In this document: one piece after another, positions 8,688 through 17,140 of the stretch
How positions within the stretch are numbered: position 1 is the stretch's first letter
Layout of the letters: every line of letters begins with the position of its first letter
DNA from: DAOPXV01 sp035352535
Lineage (GTDB): Bacteria; Muiribacteriota; UBA9980
Length of the DNA stretch: 43,523 bases
NCBI GenBank assembly: GCA_964545075.1
Contig: CAZJFS010000016.1
Coordinates: 1 to 43,523, forward strand
Reading direction: 5' to 3'
The notes under the pieces: model-generated
What the model was told of the DNA's origin: nothing
Seen by the model: only the letters and a program-made list of their open reading frames with translations
Databases searched by the model: none
Translations under genes and position numbers: made by a program

Positions 8688-10601
8688 TTATTTTATATCC
8701 TCTAAATTCCATTTTTCTATATTATGCAATATTCCGAGCGGCGAAAGTTTTTCGATTTTAAGCCTTTTGGATACCGCATATAAAGTATCGGCAATATATA
8801 AAAATGTATAAGGCTGTTCGTTCATTATGATGCGGTGCACCTGCTGGTATTTAGGTTTGCGCTCCTCCTGGTCGAGGGTCTGTTTGGCTTCGTCCAAAAG
8901 TCTGTCCACTTCTGCGTTAGCGTATGATATGGAGTTGAGTCCGTATTTTCCCGCTTTCGGGTCGGGGATCTGGGATGAATGCCAGACGTTTGAGATGTCC
9001 GGATCGCAGGCGAGCGCCCAGGTCAATATGAAGGCGTCGAAGGTTTTGTTGTCGAGAGATTTAATCAGTTCATTCCATGCAAGGGTTTTTATGTTAACTT
9101 TTATGCCTATTCGCCTTAATTCGGAAGAAATGAAGTTGGCGCAAAGTTCACGGTCTTTGTTGCCGGCGCTTATTAAAAGCGAGAATTCAAATTTTACGAC
9201 CTCGGTCGTATCGTCATATCCGAAGAACGATTTGACCGGGAAGGTCTTTTCGAGTATGCGTTCGGTTTTATTCATATTCCAACCCGAATTCTTGAGCATT
9301 TCTTCAGATTTTACGATATCCGCGGGGAGGTTGTCAACCTTCGGATCGCACGCCCATGACGATGATTGGAAAGGGCCGTTACAGATCTGACCATGGTTAT
9401 AAAGCGTTTTTTCTATTAATGTATTTTTATCTATGGCGTATCCGAGCGCCACCCGGACTTTTTCATCGGCAAAAAGCCTGTTTTTGAGGTTCCATCCGAT
9501 ATAGCTGTATTCGAGTTCAGGGATCTTTATTCTGGCGAAACGCTTTTCAAATTCTGAATCCTGGGTAAATTTAACGAACTGATCTGATTTCAGCTGCATT
9601 ACGTCGATGTTGCCCTGTAAAAGTTCCAGAAACATTATGGATTCATTCGGGATAGTCCTGAAAATAAGCCGCTTGATGTCCGGCTTTTTTTCGAAATAAT
9701 TTTCGTTGCAGTCTAAGATTATATAGTCGTCAAAAGATCTTTCAACGAATTTAAACGGACCGGTGCCGACCGGGTTCATGTTGAAGCGCGAGTTCATGAT
9801 GTCCTGGCCCGCGAGCCTGTGCATAGGAACGATCGGGATCTGAAGAGTGTCGTATATTTTAGGCGTTATATAAGAAAATACGACGAAAAGATTTTCATTG
9901 TCAACCTTTTCGATCTTTTCGATTGAAGAGATGTTATATACGTCGTAGGCGGGTATTTTTTTTGATTGTTTTGTGACGTTCACGGTAAATATTACGTCGT
10001 CAGCCGTGAACGGGAAACCGTCATGCCATTTTATGCCGCTTTTGAGCTTTATTCTGACGATGGGCTTGTACTCGGCTTTTTTTAGTTTGACAGGAAGCAT
10101 TGCTTCTATCTTTTTGCATAAAACCGTGTTGAGAGTGTTAATATTAATTGTCAAGGAGTCCGGACCGGCTTTTTCAACTTTGAAGCGGATTTTTTTTGCG
10201 TCCGCATCGCTTAAAACGCCTGTGAAAGGGTTTGAAGCAAGTATAAGGCCGTCGAGAAAGGACTGGACGGTTTTTATATAAGCCGCGTCTATTTCGGCCG
10301 TTTCTATCGTAAGGCAGAGGTTAAGGCTTATCTCGTAGTTATCTGCAAGAGCCGTCGTCACGCGGAGGTTTTCGTCGTATCTGAAAAGGCCGTCGAATAT
10401 GCGGTTATAAACGCGTGACGAGGCGGCGTCTGAAGCCAGCAGCGGATTTAGGGAAACAACGTCGCTTTTTTGAGCTACGACGACCGCGCCTTCTGCTTCG
10501 TTACCGGCGGATACGGCGGAAAGCGCTGAAAAATGAATTAAGAAGGCTATAAATAAAAAGGCCGGCGCCAGAAGAATCCCTTTTATACGGACAATTTTCA
10601 T
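8688..10601 (-). CDS. ABC transporter substrate-binding protein, family 5, with insertion
   Basis: Extracytoplasmic solute-binding protein of 637 residues for an oligopeptide/dipeptide/nickel-type importer. A signal peptide (about 1-32) precedes the family-5 fold: VVSLNPLLASD near the N-terminus, SGIKWHDGFPFTADDVIFT, PVGTGPFKF and VRVALGYAIDK. About 85 extra residues (about 95-180) sit between the LADNYEIS strand and SGIKWHDG, where relatives have only about 10. No lipobox Cys is seen, so it is probably periplasmic or anchored by an uncleaved helix. The ATG at 10601 has AGGGTG 6 bases upstream; a GTG at 10610 would use part of that site. A promoter lies at 10645-10674. It is co-directional with the ATPase, with only a few bases between them. 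Confidence 0.9.
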   Translation of the reverse strand: MKIVRIKGILLAPAFLFIAFLIHFSALSAVSAGNEAEGAVVVAQKSDVVSLNPLLASDAASSRVYNRIFDGLFRYDENLRVTTALADNYEISLNLCLTIETAEIDAAYIKTVQSFLDGLILASNPFTGVLSDADAKKIRFKVEKAGPDSLTININTLNTVLCKKIEAMLPVKLKKAEYKPIVRIKLKSGIKWHDGFPFTADDVIFTVNVTKQSKKIPAYDVYNISSIEKIEKVDNENLFVVFSYITPKIYDTLQIPIVPMHRLAGQDIMNSRFNMNPVGTGPFKFVERSFDDYIILDCNENYFEKKPDIKRLIFRTIPNESIMFLELLQGNIDVMQLKSDQFVKFTQDSEFEKRFARIKIPELEYSYIGWNLKNRLFADEKVRVALGYAIDKNTLIEKTLYNHGQICNGPFQSSSWACDPKVDNLPADIVKSEEMLKNSGWNMNKTERILEKTFPVKSFFGYDDTTEVVKFEFSLLISAGNKDRELCANFISSELRRIGIKVNIKTLAWNELIKSLDNKTFDAFILTWALACDPDISNVWHSSQIPDPKAGKYGLNSISYANAEVDRLLDEAKQTLDQEERKPKYQQVHRIIMNEQPYTFLYIADTLYAVSKRLKIEKLSPLGILHNIEKWNLEDIK

Positions 10602-10644
10602 CTTTATCACCCTGAGTTTTTAATTAAAAAATTGAAATATGCCT

Positions 10645-10674
10645 ATTATACACAAATTATGAGTTTTAAGTCAA
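10645..10674 (-). promoter_or_regulatory. Promoter for the binding protein-ATPase unit
   Basis: Read on the minus strand: TTGACT (10674-10669), an 18-base spacer and TATAAT (10650-10645), about 45 bases before the start codon. Confidence 0.6.
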
Positions 10675-10738
10675 CAAGATTAATTAGTAGTGAAATTAAT
10701 TAATAAGTGATTATGAAAAGGCCGTCGGGTCGGATTTT

Positions 10739-11827
10739 TTATATCTGACCGTTGGAACTCATGTAATCGTGGAGCTCTTCGATATATTTAAGCCCTTGCT
10801 TGATCTTTTCCGAATCGGTCTCGTACGAGATGTATGCGCTCCACGTCGCGACCGCCATTTCTAAAAGGCCTCTGCGTTCAAGCGTTATGGCAAGATTATA
10901 ATAAGCGGCTTTGAGATACGGGTCGATCTTTATGGCTTTTTTATACATATCGATAGCCCTTGTATATTCGCCTTCCTGTGAATAGATATAGCCGAGGTTA
11001 TAGAAGGCCGGAGCATAGTTTGGCGCCATTTTTATAACCTTTTTAAATTCCTGCACTGCTTTTTTTATCTCGCCGCGCCTGTAATAAATTATGGCAAGCC
11101 GGTTGTTTTTCTCAGACTCCGAGAATGGTCTCGAATTTTGAGAGAACATCGTGTAATAAAAAAGCACTTTTTTAACGTAGTTCTGGGTTTCCTTTATGTT
11201 TGGGACCCGGCGTCCGGCTTTCATGACGGTTGTCGGCCCGGCGTTATAAGCTGCTATGGCCAGATCCGTGTTTTTAAACGTGTTTAACATCTGCCTGAAA
11301 TATTTGGTGCCGCCCATTATGTTGTCAGCCGGATCGTAAGGATTTTTTACGCCCATGAGTTTGGCCGTGCCGGGCATTAGCTGCATCAACCCTTGCGCGC
11401 CGGCATGGGAAGTGCAGGCCGGGTTGAAGTCCGATTCCGCTTTTATTATGGCTTTTACCATATTGTAAGGAAGATTGTTTAAATTGGCGTGCTGAGAAAT
11501 AATATTTGAAAATTTCGAATCATCGACCTCATAAAATTTTGAGGCTGAAATATTTTTTTTAATATCGGACGAGTTTTTCACGGATGACGCGGCTTTTGAA
11601 ATTTTTTGCGCGGGTGAGGGAAGCGCGGCGGCCGCCGATCCCATGTCGTCGGAGATGGCGAGCTGTTCTTTCATGGAAGGCACTATGACCTTGTAACCTT
11701 TGTGCGGCGGAGTGTCGGTTATATGCACGCGTCCGGTTTCGTCCTGAAAATAATAGACGGCTGCGCTTGAAGCCGCGGGTACTATAAGAGAAAGTGAAAG
11801 CGCTGTAATGTATATGAATGATTTCAT
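10739..11827 (-). CDS. Lytic transglycosylase with DUF4124 and TPR domains
   Basis: Periplasmic peptidoglycan-cleaving enzyme of about 362 residues. A signal peptide (about 1-22) is followed by a DUF4124 motif (YYFQDETGRVHITDTPP) and a low-complexity linker. The SLT goose-lysozyme-like domain (about 110-230) contains the catalytic Glu in KAESDFNP, the GAQGLMQLMPGTAK motif and AIAAYNAGP. Three C-terminal TPR repeats (about 245-345) have typical 'YNLGYIYSQEGEY..AI' pattern residues. The TPRs may dock it to partner cell-wall proteins. No good ribosome site is seen for ATG 11827 or for an upstream in-frame ATG at 11869; the later one gives the better signal peptide. It is co-directional with the ABC unit downstream, but that unit has its own promoter. 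Confidence 0.9.
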   Translation of the reverse strand: MKSFIYITALSLSLIVPAASSAAVYYFQDETGRVHITDTPPHKGYKVIVPSMKEQLAISDDMGSAAAALPSPAQKISKAASSVKNSSDIKKNISASKFYEVDDSKFSNIISQHANLNNLPYNMVKAIIKAESDFNPACTSHAGAQGLMQLMPGTAKLMGVKNPYDPADNIMGGTKYFRQMLNTFKNTDLAIAAYNAGPTTVMKAGRRVPNIKETQNYVKKVLFYYTMFSQNSRPFSESEKNNRLAIIYYRRGEIKKAVQEFKKVIKMAPNYAPAFYNLGYIYSQEGEYTRAIDMYKKAIKIDPYLKAAYYNLAITLERRGLLEMAVATWSAYISYETDSEKIKQGLKYIEELHDYMSSNGQI

Positions 11828-12013
11828 GCCGGGAAATGTAGAGGCAACTTGTATATCTTTTATACGCATGCTATTTTTTTCGGCAAAATCGTCCCGCGTC
11901 TTATACTTAAATAAAATATATTTTGATCTTCAAGGTAATTTAGCTAATATCCATTATCTGGTTTCCTGCTATAAATATATTTGCGCCGGCATTAAAAAAC
12001 AAACCGATTTCCA

Positions 12014-12042
12014 TTGACATTAAAATCCGTTTTGATTATAAT
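12014..12042 (+). promoter_or_regulatory. Consensus promoter of the nuo gene run
   Basis: TTGACA (12014-12019), 17 bases and TATAAT (12037-12042), a perfect sigma-70 match. The nuoA start lies about 45 bases past the predicted transcription start. Confidence 0.8.
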
Positions 12043-12095
12043 GTTTTCAATCAAGACAACAAAGTGAAACCGTTTTATTTTATAGGATACAAAAC

Positions 12096-12464
12096 ATGGA
12101 AAATAATTTAAACTACATACCGCTGCTTGTTAATTTTGCCGTCGCGCTGTCGGTCGGGTTCGGCATGCTTGCCGTCGATTGGCTTTTCGGGCCTAAGCGT
12201 CCTTCGAAGAACAAGGGGCTGCCTTATGAGTGCGGATTTAATTACGATCAGCCCGAGAATTTCGGAGACAGAATTTTCGTGCGTTTTATAGTTATCGCTA
12301 TGATATTCATACTCTTCGACGTTGAAACCATATTTTTATATCCGTGGGCCGTGCTTTTAAAACAGCTCGGATTTTCAGGGTTCGTTGAAATGCTAATCTT
12401 TGCTTCGATACTTTTGTTCGGCCTGTATTATATCGTGAGAAAGGGAGCGTTCGAATGGGACTAG
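12096..12464 (+). CDS. nuoA: NADH-quinone oxidoreductase subunit A
   Basis: Small membrane subunit of respiratory complex I, 122 residues, the usual length. It has three transmembrane helices (about 8-28, 63-85 and 92-115) and the conserved loop between the first two (LPYECGFN, then RIFVRFIVIAMIFILFDVETIF). This loop contains the family's ECG and FDVE motifs near the quinone channel. AGGAT precedes the ATG, and a perfect promoter lies upstream. The last codons overlap nuoB by 10 bases, which implies translational coupling. Confidence 0.96.
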   Translation: MENNLNYIPLLVNFAVALSVGFGMLAVDWLFGPKRPSKNKGLPYECGFNYDQPENFGDRIFVRFIVIAMIFILFDVETIFLYPWAVLLKQLGFSGFVEMLIFASILLFGLYYIVRKGAFEWD

Positions 12465-12946
12465 AAACCACTTTCGGCGATTCCATAATAACCACGAAAA
12501 TAAGCGAGATCGTCGGATGGGCCAGAAAATACGCGCTTTATCCGATGCCCTTCGGCACCGCCTGCTGCGCCATTGAATATATGGCTAGCATCGGCGCGCA
12601 TTATGACGCGTCGAGATTCGGCGCCGAGATCGTGCGCTTTTCGCCCAGACAGGCCGATCTTCTGATAGTCGCTGGAACGGTCTCGCACAAACTTGCGCCG
12701 ATATTAAAAAATATTTACGATCAGATGCTCGAGCCGAAATGGGTCATTTCGATGGGCGCCTGCGCTTCATCCGGCGGTTTTTACAATAATTACGCGACCG
12801 TTCAGGGCATAGACACGATAATCCCGGTTGACGTATATATTCCCGGATGCCCGCCGAGGCCGGAAGCGGTCATTGGCGCGATAATTAAAGTCATGGAAAA
12901 AATCGAAAAGGAAACCGTTTTAAAATTCGACGATCCGGATAATTAA
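12455..12946 (+). CDS. nuoB: NADH-quinone oxidoreductase subunit B
   Basis: Peripheral-arm subunit, 163 residues, that holds the terminal [4Fe-4S] cluster N2 next to the quinone site. All four ligands are visible: C37 and C38 in FGTACCAIEYM, C103 in MGACASSGG and C132 in IPGCPPRPE. The Arg-rich surface (RFSPRQADLLIV) is intact. N2 donates electrons to quinone at the NuoB/NuoD interface, but nuoD is absent from this cluster. It overlaps nuoA by 10 bases. Confidence 0.96.
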   Translation: MGLETTFGDSIITTKISEIVGWARKYALYPMPFGTACCAIEYMASIGAHYDASRFGAEIVRFSPRQADLLIVAGTVSHKLAPILKNIYDQMLEPKWVISMGACASSGGFYNNYATVQGIDTIIPVDVYIPGCPPRPEAVIGAIIKVMEKIEKETVLKFDDPDN

Positions 12947-13049
12947 GAGCAGGCCGTTTTATTTAAACAGAGCTCAACCGGAAAAATCAAAAAAGATATT
13001 TTAACTTTAGTCCGATAAGCGAAATCTTAAATTTGAAACTTTAAAAATT

Positions 13050-13547
13050 ATGAGAACTTTAAAAGAGATAGAAACTAAATTAAACGAAAAATTTCCAGGC
13101 TCCGGCCTTCTTTACTGGGAAGACGCGGCCCGTAATTTTATTTATGTTCCGCGTGAAAAAGCATATGCGGCGGTCGAATACATGAAGAATGAACTCGAGT
13201 TCGATATGCTTATGGATCTCTTCGGCGTGGATTATCTGAATTATCCGGTTGCTCTGCCCGATAAGAACCGGTTTGAAATAGTGACGTACCTTTATTCCAT
13301 AAAACATAACGATCGAATATTCATGAAATCTTATTATCCCGAAGAAGCGCCGGAAGCTGCCTCTCTGGTTGCTCTTTATAAAGGCGCCGAATGGTTTGAA
13401 CGCGAAGTTTTCGATATGTATGGCGTCGGGTTCAAAGGCCATCCGGATCTTCGCAGGATACTGATGTACGAAGGCTTTGAAGGCCATCCTCTCAGAAAGG
13501 ATTATAATATAAAAAAGCGCCAGCCGATAATCGGCCCGCTCAATTAA
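13050..13547 (+). CDS. nuoC: NADH-quinone oxidoreductase subunit C (30 kDa)
   Basis: Complex I 30-kDa subunit of 165 residues, standing alone rather than fused to NuoD. The family signature (EREVFDMYGVGFKGHPDLRR, then ILMYEGFEGHPLRKDY) is complete. It bridges NuoB and NuoD in the peripheral arm. A 103-base spacer separates it from nuoB, and no clear Shine-Dalgarno site precedes the ATG, unlike its neighbours. In the usual order nuoD follows; here nuoE begins 18 bases after the stop. Confidence 0.95.
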   Translation: MRTLKEIETKLNEKFPGSGLLYWEDAARNFIYVPREKAYAAVEYMKNELEFDMLMDLFGVDYLNYPVALPDKNRFEIVTYLYSIKHNDRIFMKSYYPEEAPEAASLVALYKGAEWFEREVFDMYGVGFKGHPDLRRILMYEGFEGHPLRKDYNIKKRQPIIGPLN

Positions 13548-13565
13548 GATTCGAAAGGCGTCGAA

Positions 13566-14051
13566 ATGGCTAACGTTAAGTTTTCAGAACAGAGTTTGAA
13601 ACGGCTCGAAAAAATACAGGGGCATTATCCGAATAAAGAGGCCTCGCTTTTAACGGCGCTTCATCTGGCTAACGATGAATTCGGCTTTTTAAGCGACGAC
13701 GTTTACGAATACGTTTCAGAATTGACGGGTGTTCCTAAAAGCAAAGTCTATTCGGTGGCTACCTTTTATTCGATGTATAATCAAAAGCCAGTTGGAAAAT
13801 ATCATATTCAGGTATGTAAAAATATCGCGTGCATGATAACCGGTTCCGACGACCTGATCGAACATATTAAAAACAGGCTTGAAATAAATACGGGCGAGAC
13901 GACGGCGGATAAAATGTTCACGCTTTCGGCCGTGGAATGCCTTGGATGCTGCGGCGCCGCCCCCGTGATGATGATAAATAAAGATTTTTATGAAAATCTT
14001 ACGTCCGAAAAGATCGACGCTATAATCGACGGACTGGTTTCTGGGAACTGA
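13566..14051 (+). CDS. nuoE: NADH-quinone oxidoreductase subunit E (24 kDa, 2Fe-2S)
   Basis: Thioredoxin-like [2Fe-2S] protein of 161 residues, the 24-kDa type. Ligands are C84 and C89 (VCKNIACM) and C125 and C129 (ECLGCCGAAP). The helical N-terminal part includes YSVATFYSMY. In complex I and in related NADH-dependent hydrogenases or formate dehydrogenases, NuoE works with the FMN subunit NuoF. Neither nuoF nor nuoG is present after it; the next gene is an acetyltransferase. AAAGGCG precedes the ATG. It could therefore serve a HydA/Fdh-type flavoprotein encoded elsewhere. Confidence 0.94.
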   Translation: MANVKFSEQSLKRLEKIQGHYPNKEASLLTALHLANDEFGFLSDDVYEYVSELTGVPKSKVYSVATFYSMYNQKPVGKYHIQVCKNIACMITGSDDLIEHIKNRLEINTGETTADKMFTLSAVECLGCCGAAPVMMINKDFYENLTSEKIDAIIDGLVSGN

Positions 14052-14139
14052 TAATTACGGCTCTTTCGTTTTGCGCGTGAAGTATTGCTCTCAACTTAAA
14101 ATGCGCCAAATGAGAAGGAACCTGAAAGAGATGGATATT

Positions 14140-14682
14140 ATGCGCACACCCTTTATAGAAGGCGAAAAAGTTTCGCTCGCGCCGCTTACGGCCGAAGACG
14201 CAAAAGCATGCTACGAATGGTTCGTCGACCCTGAAATAAGAAAATTCGTTTCATCGCACGCGCTTCCTAACACTTTTGAAAAGTCGAGAAACTTCATAGA
14301 AGAGATGAACGTTTCAAATAATGACGTTCTGCTCGGCATTTTTACCAGGCCGGATGGCGAATATATTGGAAATATAGCTCTTCACGGCATAGACAGGGAT
14401 AATTCCAACGCTTTTTTCGGAATAGTCATAGGAAATTCCAAAAATCATGGAAAAGGTATGGGGACCGAAGCGGTGAGGCTGCTTTTGCTATACGCGTTCA
14501 GAAATCTCGGGCTTAATATGGTGTTTTTGAATGTCTTCGCCGATAATATCCGCGCCATAAGATCGTATGAGAAGCTCGGGTTTAAAAAATGCGGCACGCT
14601 TCCGAAAGGGTTCCGGCGTGACGGTGAATTTATTGATTGTACGATAATGGCGGTTTTAGCCTCTGAATTTAAAATTAAATGA
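14140..14682 (+). CDS. GNAT-family N-acetyltransferase (RimJ/RimL-like)
   Basis: Acetyl-CoA-dependent N-acetyltransferase of about 180 residues. It begins EGEKVSLAPLTAEDAKACYEW, the typical start of the Acetyltransf_3 subgroup. The acetyl-CoA binding loop follows the core strand (GKGMGTEAVRLLLLYAF), and the C-terminal block has NVFADNIRAIRSYEKLGFKK. Substrates in this subgroup range from ribosomal protein N-termini to small molecules; none can be assigned. ATG 14140 is chosen because AAAGAG lies about 9 bases upstream; in-frame ATGs at 14071 and 14131 are possible. It follows nuoE by under 100 bases on the same strand. Confidence 0.85.
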   Translation: MRTPFIEGEKVSLAPLTAEDAKACYEWFVDPEIRKFVSSHALPNTFEKSRNFIEEMNVSNNDVLLGIFTRPDGEYIGNIALHGIDRDNSNAFFGIVIGNSKNHGKGMGTEAVRLLLLYAFRNLGLNMVFLNVFADNIRAIRSYEKLGFKKCGTLPKGFRRDGEFIDCTIMAVLASEFKIK

Positions 14683-14770
14683 AAGTTCGGTTTGCATCCG
14701 GTCAATATTTTAGTATAAAATAAATATAACGCGGCGCTTTTAAAGCCAACCGCGATTTAGAGGTGGATGT

Positions 14771-15796
14771 ATGAAGGTAGTAGTTCTGGGCGGAAGCCGC
14801 CTTGTCGGCGCGTCTCTCGTTCCGGCGATCCTTAAAAATTTCAAGGATGCAGAAGTGCATGTGGTCAATCGCGGGGTAACTCCTCCGGCGGTTGATTTTG
14901 AAGAAAAATTTCCGGGCCGCGTTTTTCATCATATAGCTGACCGTTCGACGCCTCTTAATTTTCGTGACTCGCTGGAAAACGTCGCGGCGCAGAACGTCGA
15001 CGTCGTAATCGATCTGTCGTGTTATACAAAAGACGAATTAACGCCAGCCATACGTGCTTTTTCAAAAAGAACCAAACAGTATATTTTCGTGTCCACCGCT
15101 TCGGTTTACGGCGCGCTTCAATTCGTGCCGGCTACCGAGGAACATCCGCTCGATATTTCCGAACATAACAGCATGTATGGCCGCGAAAAGATCAAATGTG
15201 AAAAGGAACTGTTATATTCAGCCAAAACAGGCGACTTTAAGGTCACGATAATCCGGCCTACATATATTTATGGGCCGCATGATCAAACTCTCAGGCTGTT
15301 CTATCTTCTCGACCGTATCTGTAAGGATATTCCGATATTTATTCCTTCCGAAGGCAATGACCCGCTTTTTAACGCTATATTCGTTAAAGATCTGGCCGAA
15401 CAAATATGCCGCGCCGTGCTCAATGAAAAGTTCTATAACGAAGCATACAACGCGGCGTCGAACGATTCACTCCATTTTTCGGATCTTTTGAATACGATAG
15501 GCGATTGTCTCGAAAAACCCGAGGTCCGGATAGTTTACGTTTCAAATGAAGAGTTCAAAAAGGTTACGGGCGGGCTTATGTTTCCGTATTCGTGTTATCA
15601 CTCGGCCTATGACTGCGCCAAAATGAGAGCGGCTATCGGCGAAGATGTTTTTCCTTTTACTCCTTATAAAGACGCCATATCCGAGACCATAGCCTGGCAC
15701 AGGTCGAGGAACGAGCTTCCTTCGACGAATAATTACGCGGGCGAAAAGAAATATTTTACTGAAAAGATAACTAAATCGATTAAAGCCGGATCGTAG
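14771..15796 (+). CDS. NAD(P)-dependent epimerase/dehydratase (extended SDR)
   Basis: Extended short-chain dehydrogenase/reductase of 341 residues. The N-terminal nucleotide-binding turn is VVLGGSRLVGASL. The catalytic Ser/Thr region is FVSTASVYG and the active-site Tyr-Lys pair is in MYGREK. RPTYIYGPHDQTLR and a substrate-binding C-terminal half follow. The family acts mostly on nucleotide sugars or related metabolites; the GGSRxVG variant resembles a less characterised NAD-dependent dehydratase group, so the substrate is open. GAGGTGG precedes the ATG. An intrinsic terminator follows. Confidence 0.85.
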   Translation: MKVVVLGGSRLVGASLVPAILKNFKDAEVHVVNRGVTPPAVDFEEKFPGRVFHHIADRSTPLNFRDSLENVAAQNVDVVIDLSCYTKDELTPAIRAFSKRTKQYIFVSTASVYGALQFVPATEEHPLDISEHNSMYGREKIKCEKELLYSAKTGDFKVTIIRPTYIYGPHDQTLRLFYLLDRICKDIPIFIPSEGNDPLFNAIFVKDLAEQICRAVLNEKFYNEAYNAASNDSLHFSDLLNTIGDCLEKPEVRIVYVSNEEFKKVTGGLMFPYSCYHSAYDCAKMRAAIGEDVFPFTPYKDAISETIAWHRSRNELPSTNNYAGEKKYFTEKITKSIKAGS

Positions 15797-15833
15797 TCAA
15801 AAGCGGATATTCGGCGAAAATTTTCAAAAAATT

Positions 15834-15879
15834 AAATATCGGGCGTTCCAGATATTATCAGGGGCGTCCGATATTTTTT
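15834..15879 (+). terminator. Intrinsic terminator after the epimerase gene
   Basis: A 12-base stem (15834-15845 with 15865-15876, one G-U pair) has a 19-base loop and runs into a T tract ending at 15879. Confidence 0.75.
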
Positions 15880-15900
15880 ATAATAATAAACCCGCTCAAC

Positions 15901-15929
15901 TTGACACGGCGCATCTGGTTTTGTATAAT
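15901..15929 (+). promoter_or_regulatory. Consensus sigma-70 promoter
   Basis: TTGACA (15901-15906), 17 bases and TATAAT (15924-15929), a 12 of 12 match, about 35 bases before the start of the exported protein gene at 15971. Confidence 0.8.
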
Positions 15930-15970
15930 TAATATACGATGATGAATTTAAGGATAGAGCGGGAATTTTT

Positions 15971-17071
15971 ATGCAAATGAAAAAAAGCTTTTTGCAAGTA
16001 AATTCAATAGTTTTGATCGTCTTTTACGCGGCCGTCATAATATTTGGCGATTTTGCCATATCTTTCGCCGAGACCGCTCAAAATGTCGAAGCGTCTAAGC
16101 CCGCCCGCATTACTGACGGCGAAACTTCAGGACCGAAACGCATTAGTGACGAGCCGTCGCCTCAGGCGTCAATGACGGCTCCGGCCAATAATTCAGCGTC
16201 CGGGTCGGTAACGGCTTCGGCAACGAATGAAACTCTTATAGATAAAGCGGTTAAGACGGTTACGGATCCGAAATTCATTGGCAGCAATGCAGGTTCTGGC
16301 GCTGCCGGCCTGGTCGGAGATGTTGCGGGGAAAGTTATCGTTAAGGGGACATCCAAAGCATTTAGCGTCGCGGGAGCGAAGGTGGCGGCAAAAGCCGGTT
16401 CAAAGATCGCGTTGAAAGCCGCATCGAAAGTATTACTGAAAACGGCGAGCCTTGCGTCATACGCCGTACCGGGCGTCGGGCCGGTGCTTGGAAGTTTTGT
16501 GTCCGAAATATTTAGTAATGTCGGTGATGCCACTATAGGCAGCGTCGCCGAAGATATAGGCGCAAAAAAGACGCCTTCGTTTAAAAAAGCTCTGGCATCG
16601 ATCGACTGGTCTATGGTTATGGTCAAGTCCGTCGGCGGCGTTCTGGGATCTATTGCTCTTACCGCGCTCTGCCCGCCGCTTGGTATCGTTGCCGTGATAG
16701 GCGGTTCGATGATAGGAGCATTCGGCGCTGAACTTTTGATGAACGGATTCAAAAAACTTACCGCTTCTAAAGAAAACAAGAAAGGGGCCGCTGAAAGTCA
16801 GGGATTGCCTGCTGATACGCACGTTTCTAACGGCTCGGCCGCGGATCCTTCATATAAACCGCTGGCCGTGGATACGGGTCTTAACGGCCGTTTCGCCTCC
16901 GCTGAAGGTTCGACCGCGACGGACGCGAAGGCGGTTTACGAAAAAATGCGCGTTCACTATTCAAACTACACTAATCTTGTTGCCGCCGGAAAGGGCGAAT
17001 CGGCCGAAGCTAATAACGAACTCGCCGAATACAAAAAACTTCTGGATGAATATTCAAAGTTGAAAAAATAA
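15971..17071 (+). CDS. Exported Ala/Gly-rich protein with glycine-zipper helices, function unknown
   Basis: Unrecognised protein of 366 residues. A signal peptide (about 1-34) is followed by a Ser/Thr/Ala-rich disordered stretch to about residue 100. The central region (about 100-255) is Gly/Ala-rich and partly hydrophobic, with helices of glycine-zipper type (AGSGAAGLVGDVAGKV; SYAVPGVGPVLGSFV; VGGVLGSIALTALCPPLGIV; GGSMIGAFGAEL). The C-terminal 65 residues are charged, with a short predicted coiled stretch (AEYKKLLDEYSKLKK). The central pattern is seen in membrane-inserting or pore-forming proteins and in some phage or secreted-toxin carrier domains, so insertion into a membrane is a reasonable guess, not a finding. 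It stands alone between a perfect promoter and a strong terminator, so it is a highly expressible single-gene unit. No immunity-like partner is adjacent. Confidence 0.65.
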   Translation: MQMKKSFLQVNSIVLIVFYAAVIIFGDFAISFAETAQNVEASKPARITDGETSGPKRISDEPSPQASMTAPANNSASGSVTASATNETLIDKAVKTVTDPKFIGSNAGSGAAGLVGDVAGKVIVKGTSKAFSVAGAKVAAKAGSKIALKAASKVLLKTASLASYAVPGVGPVLGSFVSEIFSNVGDATIGSVAEDIGAKKTPSFKKALASIDWSMVMVKSVGGVLGSIALTALCPPLGIVAVIGGSMIGAFGAELLMNGFKKLTASKENKKGAAESQGLPADTHVSNGSAADPSYKPLAVDTGLNGRFASAEGSTATDAKAVYEKMRVHYSNYTNLVAAGKGESAEANNELAEYKKLLDEYSKLKK

Positions 17072-17097
17072 GATAAGTCCGTTAAAAAATCATATAA

Positions 17098-17140
17098 AAT
17101 AAAAAACGCGCCGCGGTTAAAAGCCGGCGCGTTTTTTATT
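17098..17140. terminator. Strong bidirectional terminator
   Basis: A perfect 16-base stem (17098-17113 with 17125-17140) whose GC core ACGCGCCG is flanked by A and T runs on both sides. It serves the plus gene ending at 17071 and the minus gene ending at 17139. Confidence 0.85.

Noticed and set aside
8827..9390. Plus-strand open frame within the binding-protein gene
   Set aside because: Antisense shadow; the minus-strand gene has clear family motifs.
16162..16779. Antisense open frame of about 200 codons inside the exported protein gene
   Set aside because: Low-complexity GC-rich coding produces such shadows; promoter, signal peptide and terminator fit the plus strand.
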